Part shown: positions 32,759 to 41,605 of the stretch, piece after piece | How positions within the stretch are numbered: position 1 is the first letter of the stretch | Layout of the letters: every line of letters starts with the position of its first letter | Source: Flammeovirgaceae bacterium | GTDB taxonomy: Bacteria > Bacteroidota > Bacteroidia > Cytophagales > Cyclobacteriaceae | Direction of reading: 5' to 3' | Length of the DNA stretch: 64,000 bases | Assembly (NCBI GenBank): GCA_027487845.1 | Contig: JAIYCV010000030.1 | Coordinates: 1 to 64,000, forward strand | Translations under genes and position numbers: made by a program | Notes under the pieces: model-generated | Database searches by the model: none | What the model was told of the DNA's origin: nothing | The model's input: only the letters and a program-made list of their open reading frames with translations

Positions 32759-33802
32759 TTAGTCTATTTTCACTTCGGCCGTTAGGCTTAAACCAGCCCT
32801 TAAAATTCTGCGGTATTTCTCCACCTCAAGAATTTCAATTTTAACGGGAACACGTTGCGTGATTTTCACAAAATTACCCGTTGAGTTATCCGGTGGCAGC
32901 AAAGCAAATTTAGCTCCTGTAGCTTCACTCATACTCACAACCTTGCCTTTAATTACTTGGTCGGGGTATCCATCTAAGTATAAATCAGCTTCCTGCCCTT
33001 CTTTCATTTTTTGTAGTTGAGTCTCTTTGAAATTTGCAATCACCCAAAATTTCTCATTGTTTATTATGGTGAATAAAGTTTGACCAGGCTGCACATACTG
33101 GCCTTTATCAATACTCTTTTTCCCTACTTTTCCGGAAGCAGGCGAAATGAGTGTTGTGAAACTCAATTTTAGTTTTGCCTGCTCTACAAGAGCTTTTCTA
33201 GTTTCAATTTGCGCGAGGGCCTTTTGTATCTGTGCTTTTGCCGTGCTGATCTGAGCACCGGCTGCGCCCACTTGATCTTGGTTTGAGTTGAATTGACGTT
33301 GCGCTATTAATTGATTTGATTTTGAATCTTCTACTTGCTTACGAGTGATTGATCCATCATTAAACAAAGCCTGATCACGTTGTAGATCTGACTGAGATTT
33401 TTCGAGGCGTGCTTTTTGCACATCTAAATTTGACTTTGCCAATGCTAAATTCCGCTCAGCATTTAAAAGTCCGGCACGAGCATTTTCTAATTCAGCAGAC
33501 GCTTGTTGTTGGTCTGCCTCTGCTTGTTGTAACGCAATCTTGTATTCACGTGAATCGATGGTAAGTAGAAGTTGACCTGTAGAAACAACATCATAATCAG
33601 CAACTAGTAAACTGTCCACGTATCCTGCGACACGGGCAAGAATAGGAACATTAGTTGCCTCAATGCTCGCATTGTCAGTAGTTTCGTAATGTCGACTGTG
33701 TAACCAGCTTTTAATTCCAAAAAAGGCACCTGTTAGAACGATGATAGGTATTATAATCTTTGCAGGATTAAATTTTTTCTTCGGCAGCTCAGTTGTTTCC
33801 AT
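32759..33802 (-). CDS. emrA: HlyD/EmrA-family membrane fusion protein
   Basis: 347 residues. A single N-terminal helix (IIIPIIVLTGAFFGIKSWL) is followed by the first lipoyl half (ASIEATNVPILARVAGYVDSLLVADYDVV), a long coiled-coil hairpin rich in alanine, glutamine and lysine (about 85-205), the second lipoyl half (LISPASGKVGKKSIDKGQYVQPGQ) and a beta-barrel domain. It bridges the DHA2 pump to the TolC channel. It is the first gene of the efflux operon, divergent from the MarR gene and facing the palindromic operators. Confidence 0.88.
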   Translation of the reverse strand: METTELPKKKFNPAKIIIPIIVLTGAFFGIKSWLHSRHYETTDNASIEATNVPILARVAGYVDSLLVADYDVVSTGQLLLTIDSREYKIALQQAEADQQQASAELENARAGLLNAERNLALAKSNLDVQKARLEKSQSDLQRDQALFNDGSITRKQVEDSKSNQLIAQRQFNSNQDQVGAAGAQISTAKAQIQKALAQIETRKALVEQAKLKLSFTTLISPASGKVGKKSIDKGQYVQPGQTLFTIINNEKFWVIANFKETQLQKMKEGQEADLYLDGYPDQVIKGKVVSMSEATGAKFALLPPDNSTGNFVKITQRVPVKIEILEVEKYRRILRAGLSLTAEVKID

Positions 33803-33823
33803 ATTTTTTTATAATTCTCAAAA

Positions 33824-33838
33824 GTAAACTGAGTTTAC
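33824..33838. promoter_or_regulatory. Inverted repeat, probable operator 1
   Basis: GTAAACT-G-AGTTTAC is a perfect 7-base inverted repeat about 22 bases before the emrA-like start codon. Its position in the leader of the efflux operon fits a repressor block for leftward transcription. Confidence 0.6.
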
Positions 33839-33841
33839 CAG

Positions 33842-33882
33842 TTAGTCAACTAAATTGACTAATTATATTTTTGTTATCTTTG
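33842..33882 (+). promoter_or_regulatory. MarR operator overlapping the marR promoter
   Basis: TTAGTCAA (33842-33849), 5 bases, TTGACTAA (33855-33862) is a perfect inverted repeat of the size MarR dimers bind. Its right arm contains the TTG of a promoter whose -7 box is TATCTTTG (33875-33882), with a 17-base spacer. Binding would block marR and, facing the other way, the efflux genes. Confidence 0.65.
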
Positions 33883-33960
33883 CTTGATTGTAATAGCTGT
33901 TTCATACTATGTTATGATAATAAGGATCATTATGTCGAAATTTTAAAATGATGATTAACC

Positions 33961-34446
33961 ATGAATAAGTTAGATCAAGAACTTTTTACAATGGAGGAAT
34001 ATCGAAAGCGCAGTTGGCCGCGATTAATCAAACGTTTGCGTAAGCATATCGATGATCACGCCAGTGTGGAATTTAGAAAGCGAGGGTTCAGCGATTTTAA
34101 GTTGGCGTATATGCCGTTTTTATTTAATATCGATTTACAGGGTATAACAAATGCCGAGTTGGCCAAGCGAGCGTGTGTAACCAAGCAGGCGATGAGTAAA
34201 ATCGTTAGTGAGCTCACATCACTCGGCTACATAACAAATGAAAAACATAGTGGGGATGCCAGAAGTAGCATTCTTTATTTGACACCGAAAGGAAAGAAAT
34301 TAGTTGTGGAGGGTAAAAATATGATGGCTGAACTTGCAAAAAAATATGTAGCCCTTGTGGGCAAGAAGAATTATGATTTTATGATTGATGTACTAATAAA
34401 AATTTTGGAGTTTCATGAGGACGTTGGAAAAAAATTGAAAGCTTAA
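33961..34446 (+). CDS. MarR-family transcriptional repressor
   Basis: 161 residues. The winged helix spans about 50-115: ITNAELAKRACVTKQAMSKIVSELTSLGYI is the helix-turn-helix, and SGDARSSILYLTPKGKKL the wing with the conserved D-x-R salt bridge. Helices at both ends form the dimer interface. It is divergent from the efflux operon with clear palindromes between, so it most likely represses both and is released by a phenolic or drug ligand. Its 3' end overlaps the convergent CHY gene by 4 bases. Confidence 0.88.
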   Translation: MNKLDQELFTMEEYRKRSWPRLIKRLRKHIDDHASVEFRKRGFSDFKLAYMPFLFNIDLQGITNAELAKRACVTKQAMSKIVSELTSLGYITNEKHSGDARSSILYLTPKGKKLVVEGKNMMAELAKKYVALVGKKNYDFMIDVLIKILEFHEDVGKKLKA

Positions 34447-34760
34447 ACATCAAAATAAAGGTGGTAATGAAGCTTGCATTTTGGGTTGAATGGGGCATTA
34501 CAGTTTGGACACTGGTTATGCGACTCTAAATAATTTTCTATCGTAATTTCGGTTTTACATACTCCACATAAAATTGCTTTGGTCGCCAACTCATTGCTTG
34601 ACCAAGCTTGTGCTTCGTGATCTGTTGATTCCAAGTGGCACGTGAAGCAAGGATAGTAGGTATCGCAACATTTAAACTTTATGGCGATAATATCCAGTTG
34701 GCTTTTGTAATGAACGCATCTTGTTTGATCATCGAGTAATTTTCCTTTTACCTGAACCAT
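34443..34760 (-). CDS. CHY zinc-finger protein
   Basis: 105 residues dominated by metal-ligand pairs: TRCVHY, FKCCDTYYPCFTCH, LCGVCKTE, HNQCPNC and a final KCKLHYHLYF. This is the CHY zinc finger found in eukaryotic Pirh2/Hot13 and, as a stand-alone domain, in many bacteria. The bacterial role is unknown; redox-sensitive zinc binding is possible. It is convergent with the MarR gene and 23 bases before the GH1 gene's end. Confidence 0.85.
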   Translation of the reverse strand: MVQVKGKLLDDQTRCVHYKSQLDIIAIKFKCCDTYYPCFTCHLESTDHEAQAWSSNELATKAILCGVCKTEITIENYLESHNQCPNCNAPFNPKCKLHYHLYFDV

Positions 34761-34783
34761 TTTCCTTTAATCGATCAACTCAC

Positions 34784-35998
34784 TTACATCATCAACTCTT
34801 CTAATACCAAGTCGGGCGAATTGACTTCAAACATTTTATTATAAGCGAGCTTTCGAAAGATATCGGCACTTGGTCGCTTCCGCCTCTCTTTTGTTTGAAG
34901 GTCTACTTCATACAATCCAAATCGTTTTGTTGGCCCCAGGTGCCATTCGAAATTATCCCAAGTGCTCCACATATAGTATCCTCTAATGTCGATACCATCT
35001 TGCAGGGCTTTGTGAAGAATTTTTGCATAATCTATAATTGCTGTTTGCCGTAAGGTGTCACTTTCATCGCAAACGCCATTTTCAGTGATGATGATCGGCT
35101 TCTTGTATTTGTTCCAATAGCGATCAATACAAGTTCTCATTCCTTCGGGATAGTATTCCCACATATCGTCATAAGGCCTGCCCAACCGTTTCATTTTTTC
35201 TGGGGTCTCCATAAACGTGATAGGCATCGGATCGTGGGGTAGCCTAGCATAATAACTCATTCCGAAGAAATCTACTTTTTCGAAATGACTTGGCATATGC
35301 TCCATAAACCACCAATCGCTTAGTTTTGCTGGCAACCAACCGAGCGGGTTCTCTGCCCAAAAAACCACTGTGTTATGCGAGATGCCAACGGGTTGGTCTG
35401 GATTATGGCTCTTAATGAAGTCATAGACACGTTCATGGGCAAGGCCTAGATTTTTCGCCACTTTGCCGGCCAATAGCAGATTTATCTTAAAAGGCGGGAA
35501 GAAACCAGTTACCCAACCGTAGGTCGTATACACATTAGGCTCGTTGAACGTATTCCAGTGTGAAACATAATCGCCAAATTCCAATACAACTTTTTTACAG
35601 AAGTCAACCCACATCGGTATATTTTCTTCCTTTTCCCAGCCATCCAATTTGGAAAACCATAGTGGATTAGTAAAATGATGAAGTACCATCATTATTTTTA
35701 CCCCCCGCGATTTTAGATCATCGAGAAATAGCCGATAGTGCGCTACCGTTTCTTCGTCTAATTCGCCATAAGGCGCACGCTGAAGCTTACTCCACATGAG
35801 CCCCATTCGGTAATGAGGTGCTAGGGATGAGATGATTTGTGCGTCCTCCTTAAGCCGCAACTCATGGTCGGTTGTTTTATCTAAGATGTATCCATCTTTT
35901 GAAGGAACGCCCTTCCAATCATGTTCAAAGGCAGTTTCTATTTGGGTAGCAGCGGTGCTTGTGCCAAAGATGAAATCTTTCGGAAAAAGGTATTGCAT
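34784..35998 (-). CDS. Glycoside hydrolase family 1 (beta-glucosidase-like)
   Basis: 404 residues, cytoplasmic (no signal). The (beta/alpha)8 barrel begins FPKDFIFGTSTAATQIE. The acid/base is E153 in TFNEP and the nucleophile E306 in IITENG; LHHFTNPLWF, SHWNTFNEP and the W-S-TWDNFEWHLGPTKRFGLY aglycone/glycone motifs are present. This identifies a retaining beta-glycosidase. It is slightly shorter than typical members (about 440-470). Natural substrate unknown. Confidence 0.9.
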   Translation of the reverse strand: MQYLFPKDFIFGTSTAATQIETAFEHDWKGVPSKDGYILDKTTDHELRLKEDAQIISSLAPHYRMGLMWSKLQRAPYGELDEETVAHYRLFLDDLKSRGVKIMMVLHHFTNPLWFSKLDGWEKEENIPMWVDFCKKVVLEFGDYVSHWNTFNEPNVYTTYGWVTGFFPPFKINLLLAGKVAKNLGLAHERVYDFIKSHNPDQPVGISHNTVVFWAENPLGWLPAKLSDWWFMEHMPSHFEKVDFFGMSYYARLPHDPMPITFMETPEKMKRLGRPYDDMWEYYPEGMRTCIDRYWNKYKKPIIITENGVCDESDTLRQTAIIDYAKILHKALQDGIDIRGYYMWSTWDNFEWHLGPTKRFGLYEVDLQTKERRKRPSADIFRKLAYNKMFEVNSPDLVLEELMM

Positions 35999-36277
35999 CT
36001 AAAAATTTTCAGATGCAAAAATACAGATTTAAAATTCAAAATTAGACGTAGATTTTAGTATCAAGTGCAACTCGCTCAATGGTTATTTTAAGTTATTGAA
36101 ATTCAACTGAAACGTCTGTTTTTCTAAGATTGATATTTTTCTGACTAGCTGACGTATCTTCTGGCACTAAACAGGATTATTATTATTTGTGCGAACTTCA
36201 AGCATGAATTAAAAATGTTATTGAATTGATACTTTTGGTATTTTCACAGATTAAATACTTGTTTACAATTAACTATT

Positions 36278-36970
36278 ATGCTAAACAACGATCAAAAGGT
36301 AGCGCTTACGAGTTATTTCGCGCAGTTTATCTCGCAACCAAGGAGAGATACAATTGAAAAGGTGCTTGCACTTAGGACTAAATTCGTGACCGTTATTTTG
36401 GAGGATATTTTTCAATCGCAAAATGGAAGTGCGGTAATTAGAACCTGCGAATGCATGGGGTTACATCAAATCCATATAATTGAGAATAAAAGCTATTATG
36501 ATCTCAATACCAAAGTATTAAAAGGAGCTAATAAATGGATGAATTTGACTAAGTATAGTGCAAAAGGTCAGAATAATACAGAGTTGTGCTTTAAGCAACT
36601 GCGCGAAGCCGGGTATAAGATATTTGCCACCGATCCGAACGCAGATGGAATAAGTATTGACGAGGTGCCTACCGATCAAAGACTGGCCATATTGCTGGGT
36701 AATGAACTCAGTGGAACTTCAGAGTATGCGCTTGCCCATGCTGATGCGACAGTTAAGATACCTATGTATGGCTTTACTGAAAGTTTGAACATTTCAGTGA
36801 GCGCAGCAATTTGCCTCCACACGGTGATGCCGAAAATTAGAAGATCAAACTTACATATAGGCTTTAGTGAAGAAGAGATCCAACAAACTCGCTATGAATG
36901 GTACAGAAAGGCAATTCGAAAGCCCGATATTTTAGAACGTGAATTCCTTTCAAATAATCAAACTGTATGA
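36278..36970 (+). CDS. SpoU/TrmH-family RNA 2'-O-methyltransferase
   Basis: 230 residues, SPOUT knot fold. Motif 1 is NGSAVIRTCECMGL (46-59), motif 2 LAILLGNELSG and motif 3 PMYGFTESLNISVSAAICL, where the knot binds S-adenosylmethionine. The C-terminal tail (EEIQQTRYEWYRKAIRKPDILER) resembles TrmH proteins that methylate G18 of tRNA. The exact target is inferred only by family. Confidence 0.87.
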   Translation: MLNNDQKVALTSYFAQFISQPRRDTIEKVLALRTKFVTVILEDIFQSQNGSAVIRTCECMGLHQIHIIENKSYYDLNTKVLKGANKWMNLTKYSAKGQNNTELCFKQLREAGYKIFATDPNADGISIDEVPTDQRLAILLGNELSGTSEYALAHADATVKIPMYGFTESLNISVSAAICLHTVMPKIRRSNLHIGFSEEEIQQTRYEWYRKAIRKPDILEREFLSNNQTV

Positions 36971-37022
36971 ACTTTTCAGATTAGATTTTTATTAACTACT
37001 CAATCTCCTAAATTTGTAATAA

Positions 37023-37664
37023 ATGAGGTTGATAACTAAAATTGGTAAGGTTTTTTTATTTGCTGTCTTGTTGGTAACGCTCGCGGTGTTAGGTATCAAT
37101 GGCTGGATAATAAATAGCACACAGAATAGAATCGTATCAATCGATCAACTTACTTCACAAGAGAATGTGGTATTGGTATTGGGTACTAGCAAAAGATTGA
37201 GCGATGGCTCGCCCAACCCATTTTTTGAAAACAGAATAAAAACGGCCACTTTTCTTTTCGAGAAAGGCTTCGTTTCGCACTTCATTTTAAGTGGTGATAA
37301 TCGTACTCGTTACTACAACGAACCCTTCGAGATGAAAAAAGCACTCATTAAAGCAGGTGTTCCTGATTCTATTATCACGCTCGATTTTGCGGGGCTAAGA
37401 ACACTCGATTCAATTGTCCGAACTAAGGAAATTTTTGGTCAAGATAAGATTGTAATTATAACACAACCCTTTCATTGTTATAGGGCACTTTTTATAAGTA
37501 ACTACTACAATCTGGATGCGTTGGCCATAGCTGCTGATGAGCCCAACCAAGAAAATGGATGGAAGGTATATATACGTGAATATTTTGCCAGGACAAAAGC
37601 TGTGTTGGATTTATATGTATTCAAGACACCGCCTCACCACATGGGCAGCAAACAACACATTTAA
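37023..37664 (+). CDS. YdcF/SanA-like DUF218 membrane protein
   Basis: 213 residues with an N-terminal membrane anchor (GKVFLFAVLLVTLAVLGINGWII) and a DUF218 domain: VVLVLGTSKRLSDGSPNPFFENRIKTA, FILSGDN and VIITQPFHCYRALFIS. Members such as SanA and ElyC are linked to envelope barrier function and peptidoglycan precursor handling. Its end overlaps the convergent barrel gene by 4 bases. Confidence 0.82.
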   Translation: MRLITKIGKVFLFAVLLVTLAVLGINGWIINSTQNRIVSIDQLTSQENVVLVLGTSKRLSDGSPNPFFENRIKTATFLFEKGFVSHFILSGDNRTRYYNEPFEMKKALIKAGVPDSIITLDFAGLRTLDSIVRTKEIFGQDKIVIITQPFHCYRALFISNYYNLDALAIAADEPNQENGWKVYIREYFARTKAVLDLYVFKTPPHHMGSKQHI

Positions 37665-38803
37665 AACGATTCTGCCAATACTACATAGTAATTGATCGTA
37701 TTTCCGTAGGCAACGTCAAAGCGAAGATTTAATTTTTCTTTTGGTAACACGGATACTCGAAGCCCGGCACCTACTGCAATTTTAAATTTATCGATGCTTA
37801 AGTCATTAAGTTCTTCTGCAACCTGGCCTATGCCACCAAACCCAACACCGCCAATTCGTTTATAAATAGGAAACCGATATTCTGCTTGTGTGCCAATAAA
37901 CTTTTTATCGCGATAGCGGCCAGCATAATACCCCCTCATCATCAAGTTGCCCCCCAACACGGCAAGGCTTCTGTAAGGTACGTTGCCAAACGTGAACGTT
38001 GCCAACCCTTGGAAACCCCATGTTCTTCCGTTTTTGAGATTAAAGAACTTTCTATAGTCCGCTTCAACTACTTGGAAATTGTAGTTGCTACCTACATTCT
38101 CGTTAAAGTTTGAAAATTTTATTCGAAGCAAATAGCCTTTATCTGGTTGGTAAGCATGATTTCGAGAGTCATTCATTAGAAACAAACTATAACCAGAAAC
38201 GCGATAACTCTCGCGGTTATAAATGCCAGCAACTTGTTGTTTGGCGAAATTGCCATTCGCTTCATAACTTATATCGTATACGCTCTGGAAGTCCCAACCA
38301 GCACCAACGAAAAAATTATTTTTTATTTTTCTATGTAGTTGTGGGTTGATAAAAAATTGAGTGAATGTATAACTCTCTTTGCCGCTTTCCGGAGTATCAT
38401 TTCCGATTCCCCAAAACTTATCCGGAAACTTGCTAAATGAGTTCTCAAATCGAATTACGTACTTTTCTTTTGGCAAGAAAATGTTTGCTCCCAGCCCAAT
38501 CAAAATTTGCTTGTTAAGAGTATACAAAATGCCTGATGGCATAGTGGATGTTCTCAGCTTTTTATCTTTTTTAGATGTCTTAAAGACAAATGCGTTGGCA
38601 AATCCAAATACCCAACTTGTTTCTGTTGAGAGAGCAGCCAACGGAAAAATCAACAACTTATTTTTATATATAACTTCCGAGGAATCCACCTTAACTTCCA
38701 TTGAGTCTATTTCTGGAAAGGCACCAATTTCTCGTCTTTTGTGTTGAGCAATGCTGCTCGCTGTAAAACTAAAAATTAGTAAAAAAAGTAAAGTGTGTCT
38801 CAT
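37661..38803 (-). CDS. Omp85-like outer-membrane barrel protein (surface antigen family)
   Basis: 380 residues with a signal peptide (HTLLFLLIFSFTASSIAQ). The body corresponds to the C-terminal 16-strand barrel of BamA/TamA-type proteins: RGYYAGRYRDKKFIGTQAEYRFPIYKRIGGVGFGGIGQ contains the family's conserved (V/I)RG(Y/F) loop region as MRGYYAG. No POTRA repeats precede it, so it is a barrel-only member, a form common in Bacteroidota. Role unknown, perhaps lipid or small-protein passage. Confidence 0.78.
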   Translation of the reverse strand: MRHTLLFLLIFSFTASSIAQHKRREIGAFPEIDSMEVKVDSSEVIYKNKLLIFPLAALSTETSWVFGFANAFVFKTSKKDKKLRTSTMPSGILYTLNKQILIGLGANIFLPKEKYVIRFENSFSKFPDKFWGIGNDTPESGKESYTFTQFFINPQLHRKIKNNFFVGAGWDFQSVYDISYEANGNFAKQQVAGIYNRESYRVSGYSLFLMNDSRNHAYQPDKGYLLRIKFSNFNENVGSNYNFQVVEADYRKFFNLKNGRTWGFQGLATFTFGNVPYRSLAVLGGNLMMRGYYAGRYRDKKFIGTQAEYRFPIYKRIGGVGFGGIGQVAEELNDLSIDKFKIAVGAGLRVSVLPKEKLNLRFDVAYGNTINYYVVLAESF

Positions 38804-38988
38804 TAAGTGCGTTCAGGTCAGATAAACAATAACTAAGTCGAATTAGTTGCCAAATTATTGTTTCAATCAAAAATTGGCGTCAAAAGTCTAAAATAATCAG
38901 CAATAAAAAAATTACCACCGTGCATCCTTTCCTTTAACTCTTGCGTATTATTGGCTAATTTTGAATTTTATAATCTAAAATTATTCTT

Positions 38989-41568
38989 GTGAAGGTAAAT
39001 TCGTTGGCAACGTTGAAATTCAACTTGCCAGTCCTAATTCTTTTTCTAGCATTTAATATCAATGCGCAAGAAATAGTAATTCAAGGAAAAGTTACCGATG
39101 CCAATTCAGGCGATCCAATTCCTTTTTCGAATGTTACCATAAAGGGCACTACGGTAGGAACGAATACAGATTTCGATGGGAAGTACAAAATTAAGCTACT
39201 CAAACCGGCAGATTCAATAGTTGCTTCTTACATAGGTTATAAGTCGAAACGAAAGAAACTGAGCAAGGCACTTGTTCAGACGATTGATTTTCAATTGCAG
39301 GAGGAGGTACAAAATCTTCAAGAAGTAGTGATTGAGTCAGGTGAAAATCCAGCATTCGAAATATTAAGGCGAGTTGTAAAAAATAAGGATAAAAATGATA
39401 ACCGACAGCTTTCAGCTTACGAATATGACTCCTATTCTAAAACAGAGGTAGACATTGACAAAATCTCCGATAAGTTTCGGCAGAAAAAACTCATGAAGAA
39501 AGTAGCGATGGTGTTGGATAGCATCGATCGAATAGTAGGCGAAGACGGAAAAGCTATTCTACCGCTTTTTATTACCGAAGCCGTTTCCAGAATATATTAT
39601 CGCGACAATCCTTCCTTGAAAACAGAGGAAGTAAAAAATACTAAGATAAGTGGTGTTGGCGTGGAAGATGGTTCATTGATCACGCAAGTAGTAGGTTCCA
39701 GTTTTCAGGAATATAATTTTTATCTGAACTGGTTAACTATCTTGAATAAGAATTTTGTCTCGCCAATTGCCGATGGCTGGAGGCTTTACTATAAATACGA
39801 TCTGCTCGATAGCTTATACATAGGAGGTGATTTCTGTTACCGGATCGATTTCTTTCCTAGATCTAAAGCTGAGCTCGCATTCGAGGGCTCTATGTGGATT
39901 ACGAAAGAGGGTTATGCGCTTCGGCAAATAGATGCCACGGTAGGCAGGGAGGCTAACGTTAACTTTATCGAACGGTTAAAAATTCAGCAAGAGCTGAAGC
40001 AATACGAAAATGGTGCATGGCTACCAATTAAAAATCGCGTACTGGTGGATGTGAGCGAAGTTACGAAAGGCTCAGCAGGCATGTTGGCAAAATTCTACAC
40101 AAGCAACAGGAATTTCGTTTTGAATAAACCCAAACCCACATCTTTTTATGAGAAAAGGGTGCAAGTAGCCGAAGAAGCGCAAGTAAACGATGATGATAAG
40201 TTCTGGGATTCTCTCCGTTTCGAGCCGTTAAGTGCCACAGAAAAGAACGTTTACAAAATGATTGATACGCTCAAAAATATTCCTGTTGTTAAAACTTATA
40301 CGGAAGTTTTCAAGGCATTAGTAGATGGCTATTACGATCTTGGACAAATAGAGGTGGGCTCGTATTTGAGAACATTTGCTTGGAATAGTATTGAAGGCCT
40401 ACGAATGCAGGTCGGATTTAAAACCAATCGCCACTATAGTAAAAAGGTAACGTATAGTGGGTTTTTAGCTTATGGTTTTAAAGATGCTAAGCCAAAATTT
40501 TCTCTAGGAGCCCAGTATATTCTGAATCGTAAGAAATGGACGACATTGACTTTAAAGTATTCCGATGACATGGTCAGGTTAGGCGTGGATGAGGACATAC
40601 TTGGTTCAAATCCGTTATTTTTGACAGCAGCGCGGTGGGGAAATTTCAAACGGGGATATTATTTCCATGAGGCGTTGGGTTCGTTTCAGAAAGAGTTCTT
40701 TAAAGGTTTTTCACAGAAAGTAAATCTAAGATATCATACGTTCGATCCCGCGACAGGCTATAACTTTGGTCATATTCAGGACCCTTCCGATCCGGGTTCA
40801 AAAATTATTGAGAGGTATCAATTTGCCGAGGTTGCCGTTGAATCGCGCTATGCTAGAGACGAGACTTTTTTGCAGAATGGAAACGAAAGGATAAGCGTTG
40901 GCCCCAAGAAGTGGCCTATAATTACCTTTAGGTATACGCATGGATTCAAAAATGTTTTTGGCAGTGACTACGAGTATAATAAATTACGATTAAACATTGA
41001 CAAGAGATTTAAACTAGGACCAATAGGGGTGGGAAATCTTACCGTGACCGGAGAAAAGATTTTTAACACACTTCCATACCCACTTTTGGCCGTGCATCTG
41101 GGTAACGAATCGCCAATCTATTCTCCATTTACTTATAACCTGATGAACTTTGGTGAGTTTATCAGCGATCAATATGTTACGGTTAGGTATCGCCAATTTC
41201 TTGAAGGGTTTCTCGTTAATCGACTTCCACTTCTCAAAAAACTTGACTGGCGCTTGGTAGGAACTACCAACTTAATTTTTGGTGATCTTTCAGAATCCAA
41301 CCGCAATTCCATTTCTTTATATACGCAGAATAGACGAAGATCGTCTAGCACGGGATATTTTACTGGCAAACCTTATTTAGAAGTAGGATGGGGCGTAGAG
41401 AATATTTTTCGGTTTTTTAGAGTCGATTTTGTGCATAGGCTAACTTATTTGGACACTAAAACGATTACTTATCAGGAGGTTAATGACCAAGGAGTAGAGG
41501 TAACCAAAACAGACTCCTACGTTCCGCGCAAATTTGGAATACTCTTTACAGTCCAGTTCAAACTCTAG
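38989..41568 (+). CDS. DUF5686 outer-membrane protein with CarboxypepD-regulatory-like domain
   Basis: 859 residues, GTG start, signal peptide (TLKFNLPVLILFLAFNINAQ). Residues about 30-105 form a carboxypeptidase-D-regulatory-like beta-sandwich (VIQGKVTDANSGDPIPFSNVTIKGTTVGTNTDFDGKY). The rest is the DUF5686 barrel-type region ending in an aromatic beta strand (GILFTVQFKL). This pair is a Bacteroidota hallmark; the first domain resembles that of TonB-dependent SusC-like receptors, but there is no plug domain. A -7-like TAATTTTG stands at 38956-38963. Confidence 0.85.
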   Translation: MKVNSLATLKFNLPVLILFLAFNINAQEIVIQGKVTDANSGDPIPFSNVTIKGTTVGTNTDFDGKYKIKLLKPADSIVASYIGYKSKRKKLSKALVQTIDFQLQEEVQNLQEVVIESGENPAFEILRRVVKNKDKNDNRQLSAYEYDSYSKTEVDIDKISDKFRQKKLMKKVAMVLDSIDRIVGEDGKAILPLFITEAVSRIYYRDNPSLKTEEVKNTKISGVGVEDGSLITQVVGSSFQEYNFYLNWLTILNKNFVSPIADGWRLYYKYDLLDSLYIGGDFCYRIDFFPRSKAELAFEGSMWITKEGYALRQIDATVGREANVNFIERLKIQQELKQYENGAWLPIKNRVLVDVSEVTKGSAGMLAKFYTSNRNFVLNKPKPTSFYEKRVQVAEEAQVNDDDKFWDSLRFEPLSATEKNVYKMIDTLKNIPVVKTYTEVFKALVDGYYDLGQIEVGSYLRTFAWNSIEGLRMQVGFKTNRHYSKKVTYSGFLAYGFKDAKPKFSLGAQYILNRKKWTTLTLKYSDDMVRLGVDEDILGSNPLFLTAARWGNFKRGYYFHEALGSFQKEFFKGFSQKVNLRYHTFDPATGYNFGHIQDPSDPGSKIIERYQFAEVAVESRYARDETFLQNGNERISVGPKKWPIITFRYTHGFKNVFGSDYEYNKLRLNIDKRFKLGPIGVGNLTVTGEKIFNTLPYPLLAVHLGNESPIYSPFTYNLMNFGEFISDQYVTVRYRQFLEGFLVNRLPLLKKLDWRLVGTTNLIFGDLSESNRNSISLYTQNRRRSSSTGYFTGKPYLEVGWGVENIFRFFRVDFVHRLTYLDTKTITYQEVNDQGVEVTKTDSYVPRKFGILFTVQFKL

Positions 41569-41605
41569 GAAAAATCGCATATTTGCACCCTGAAATTTTT
41601 TCTAC

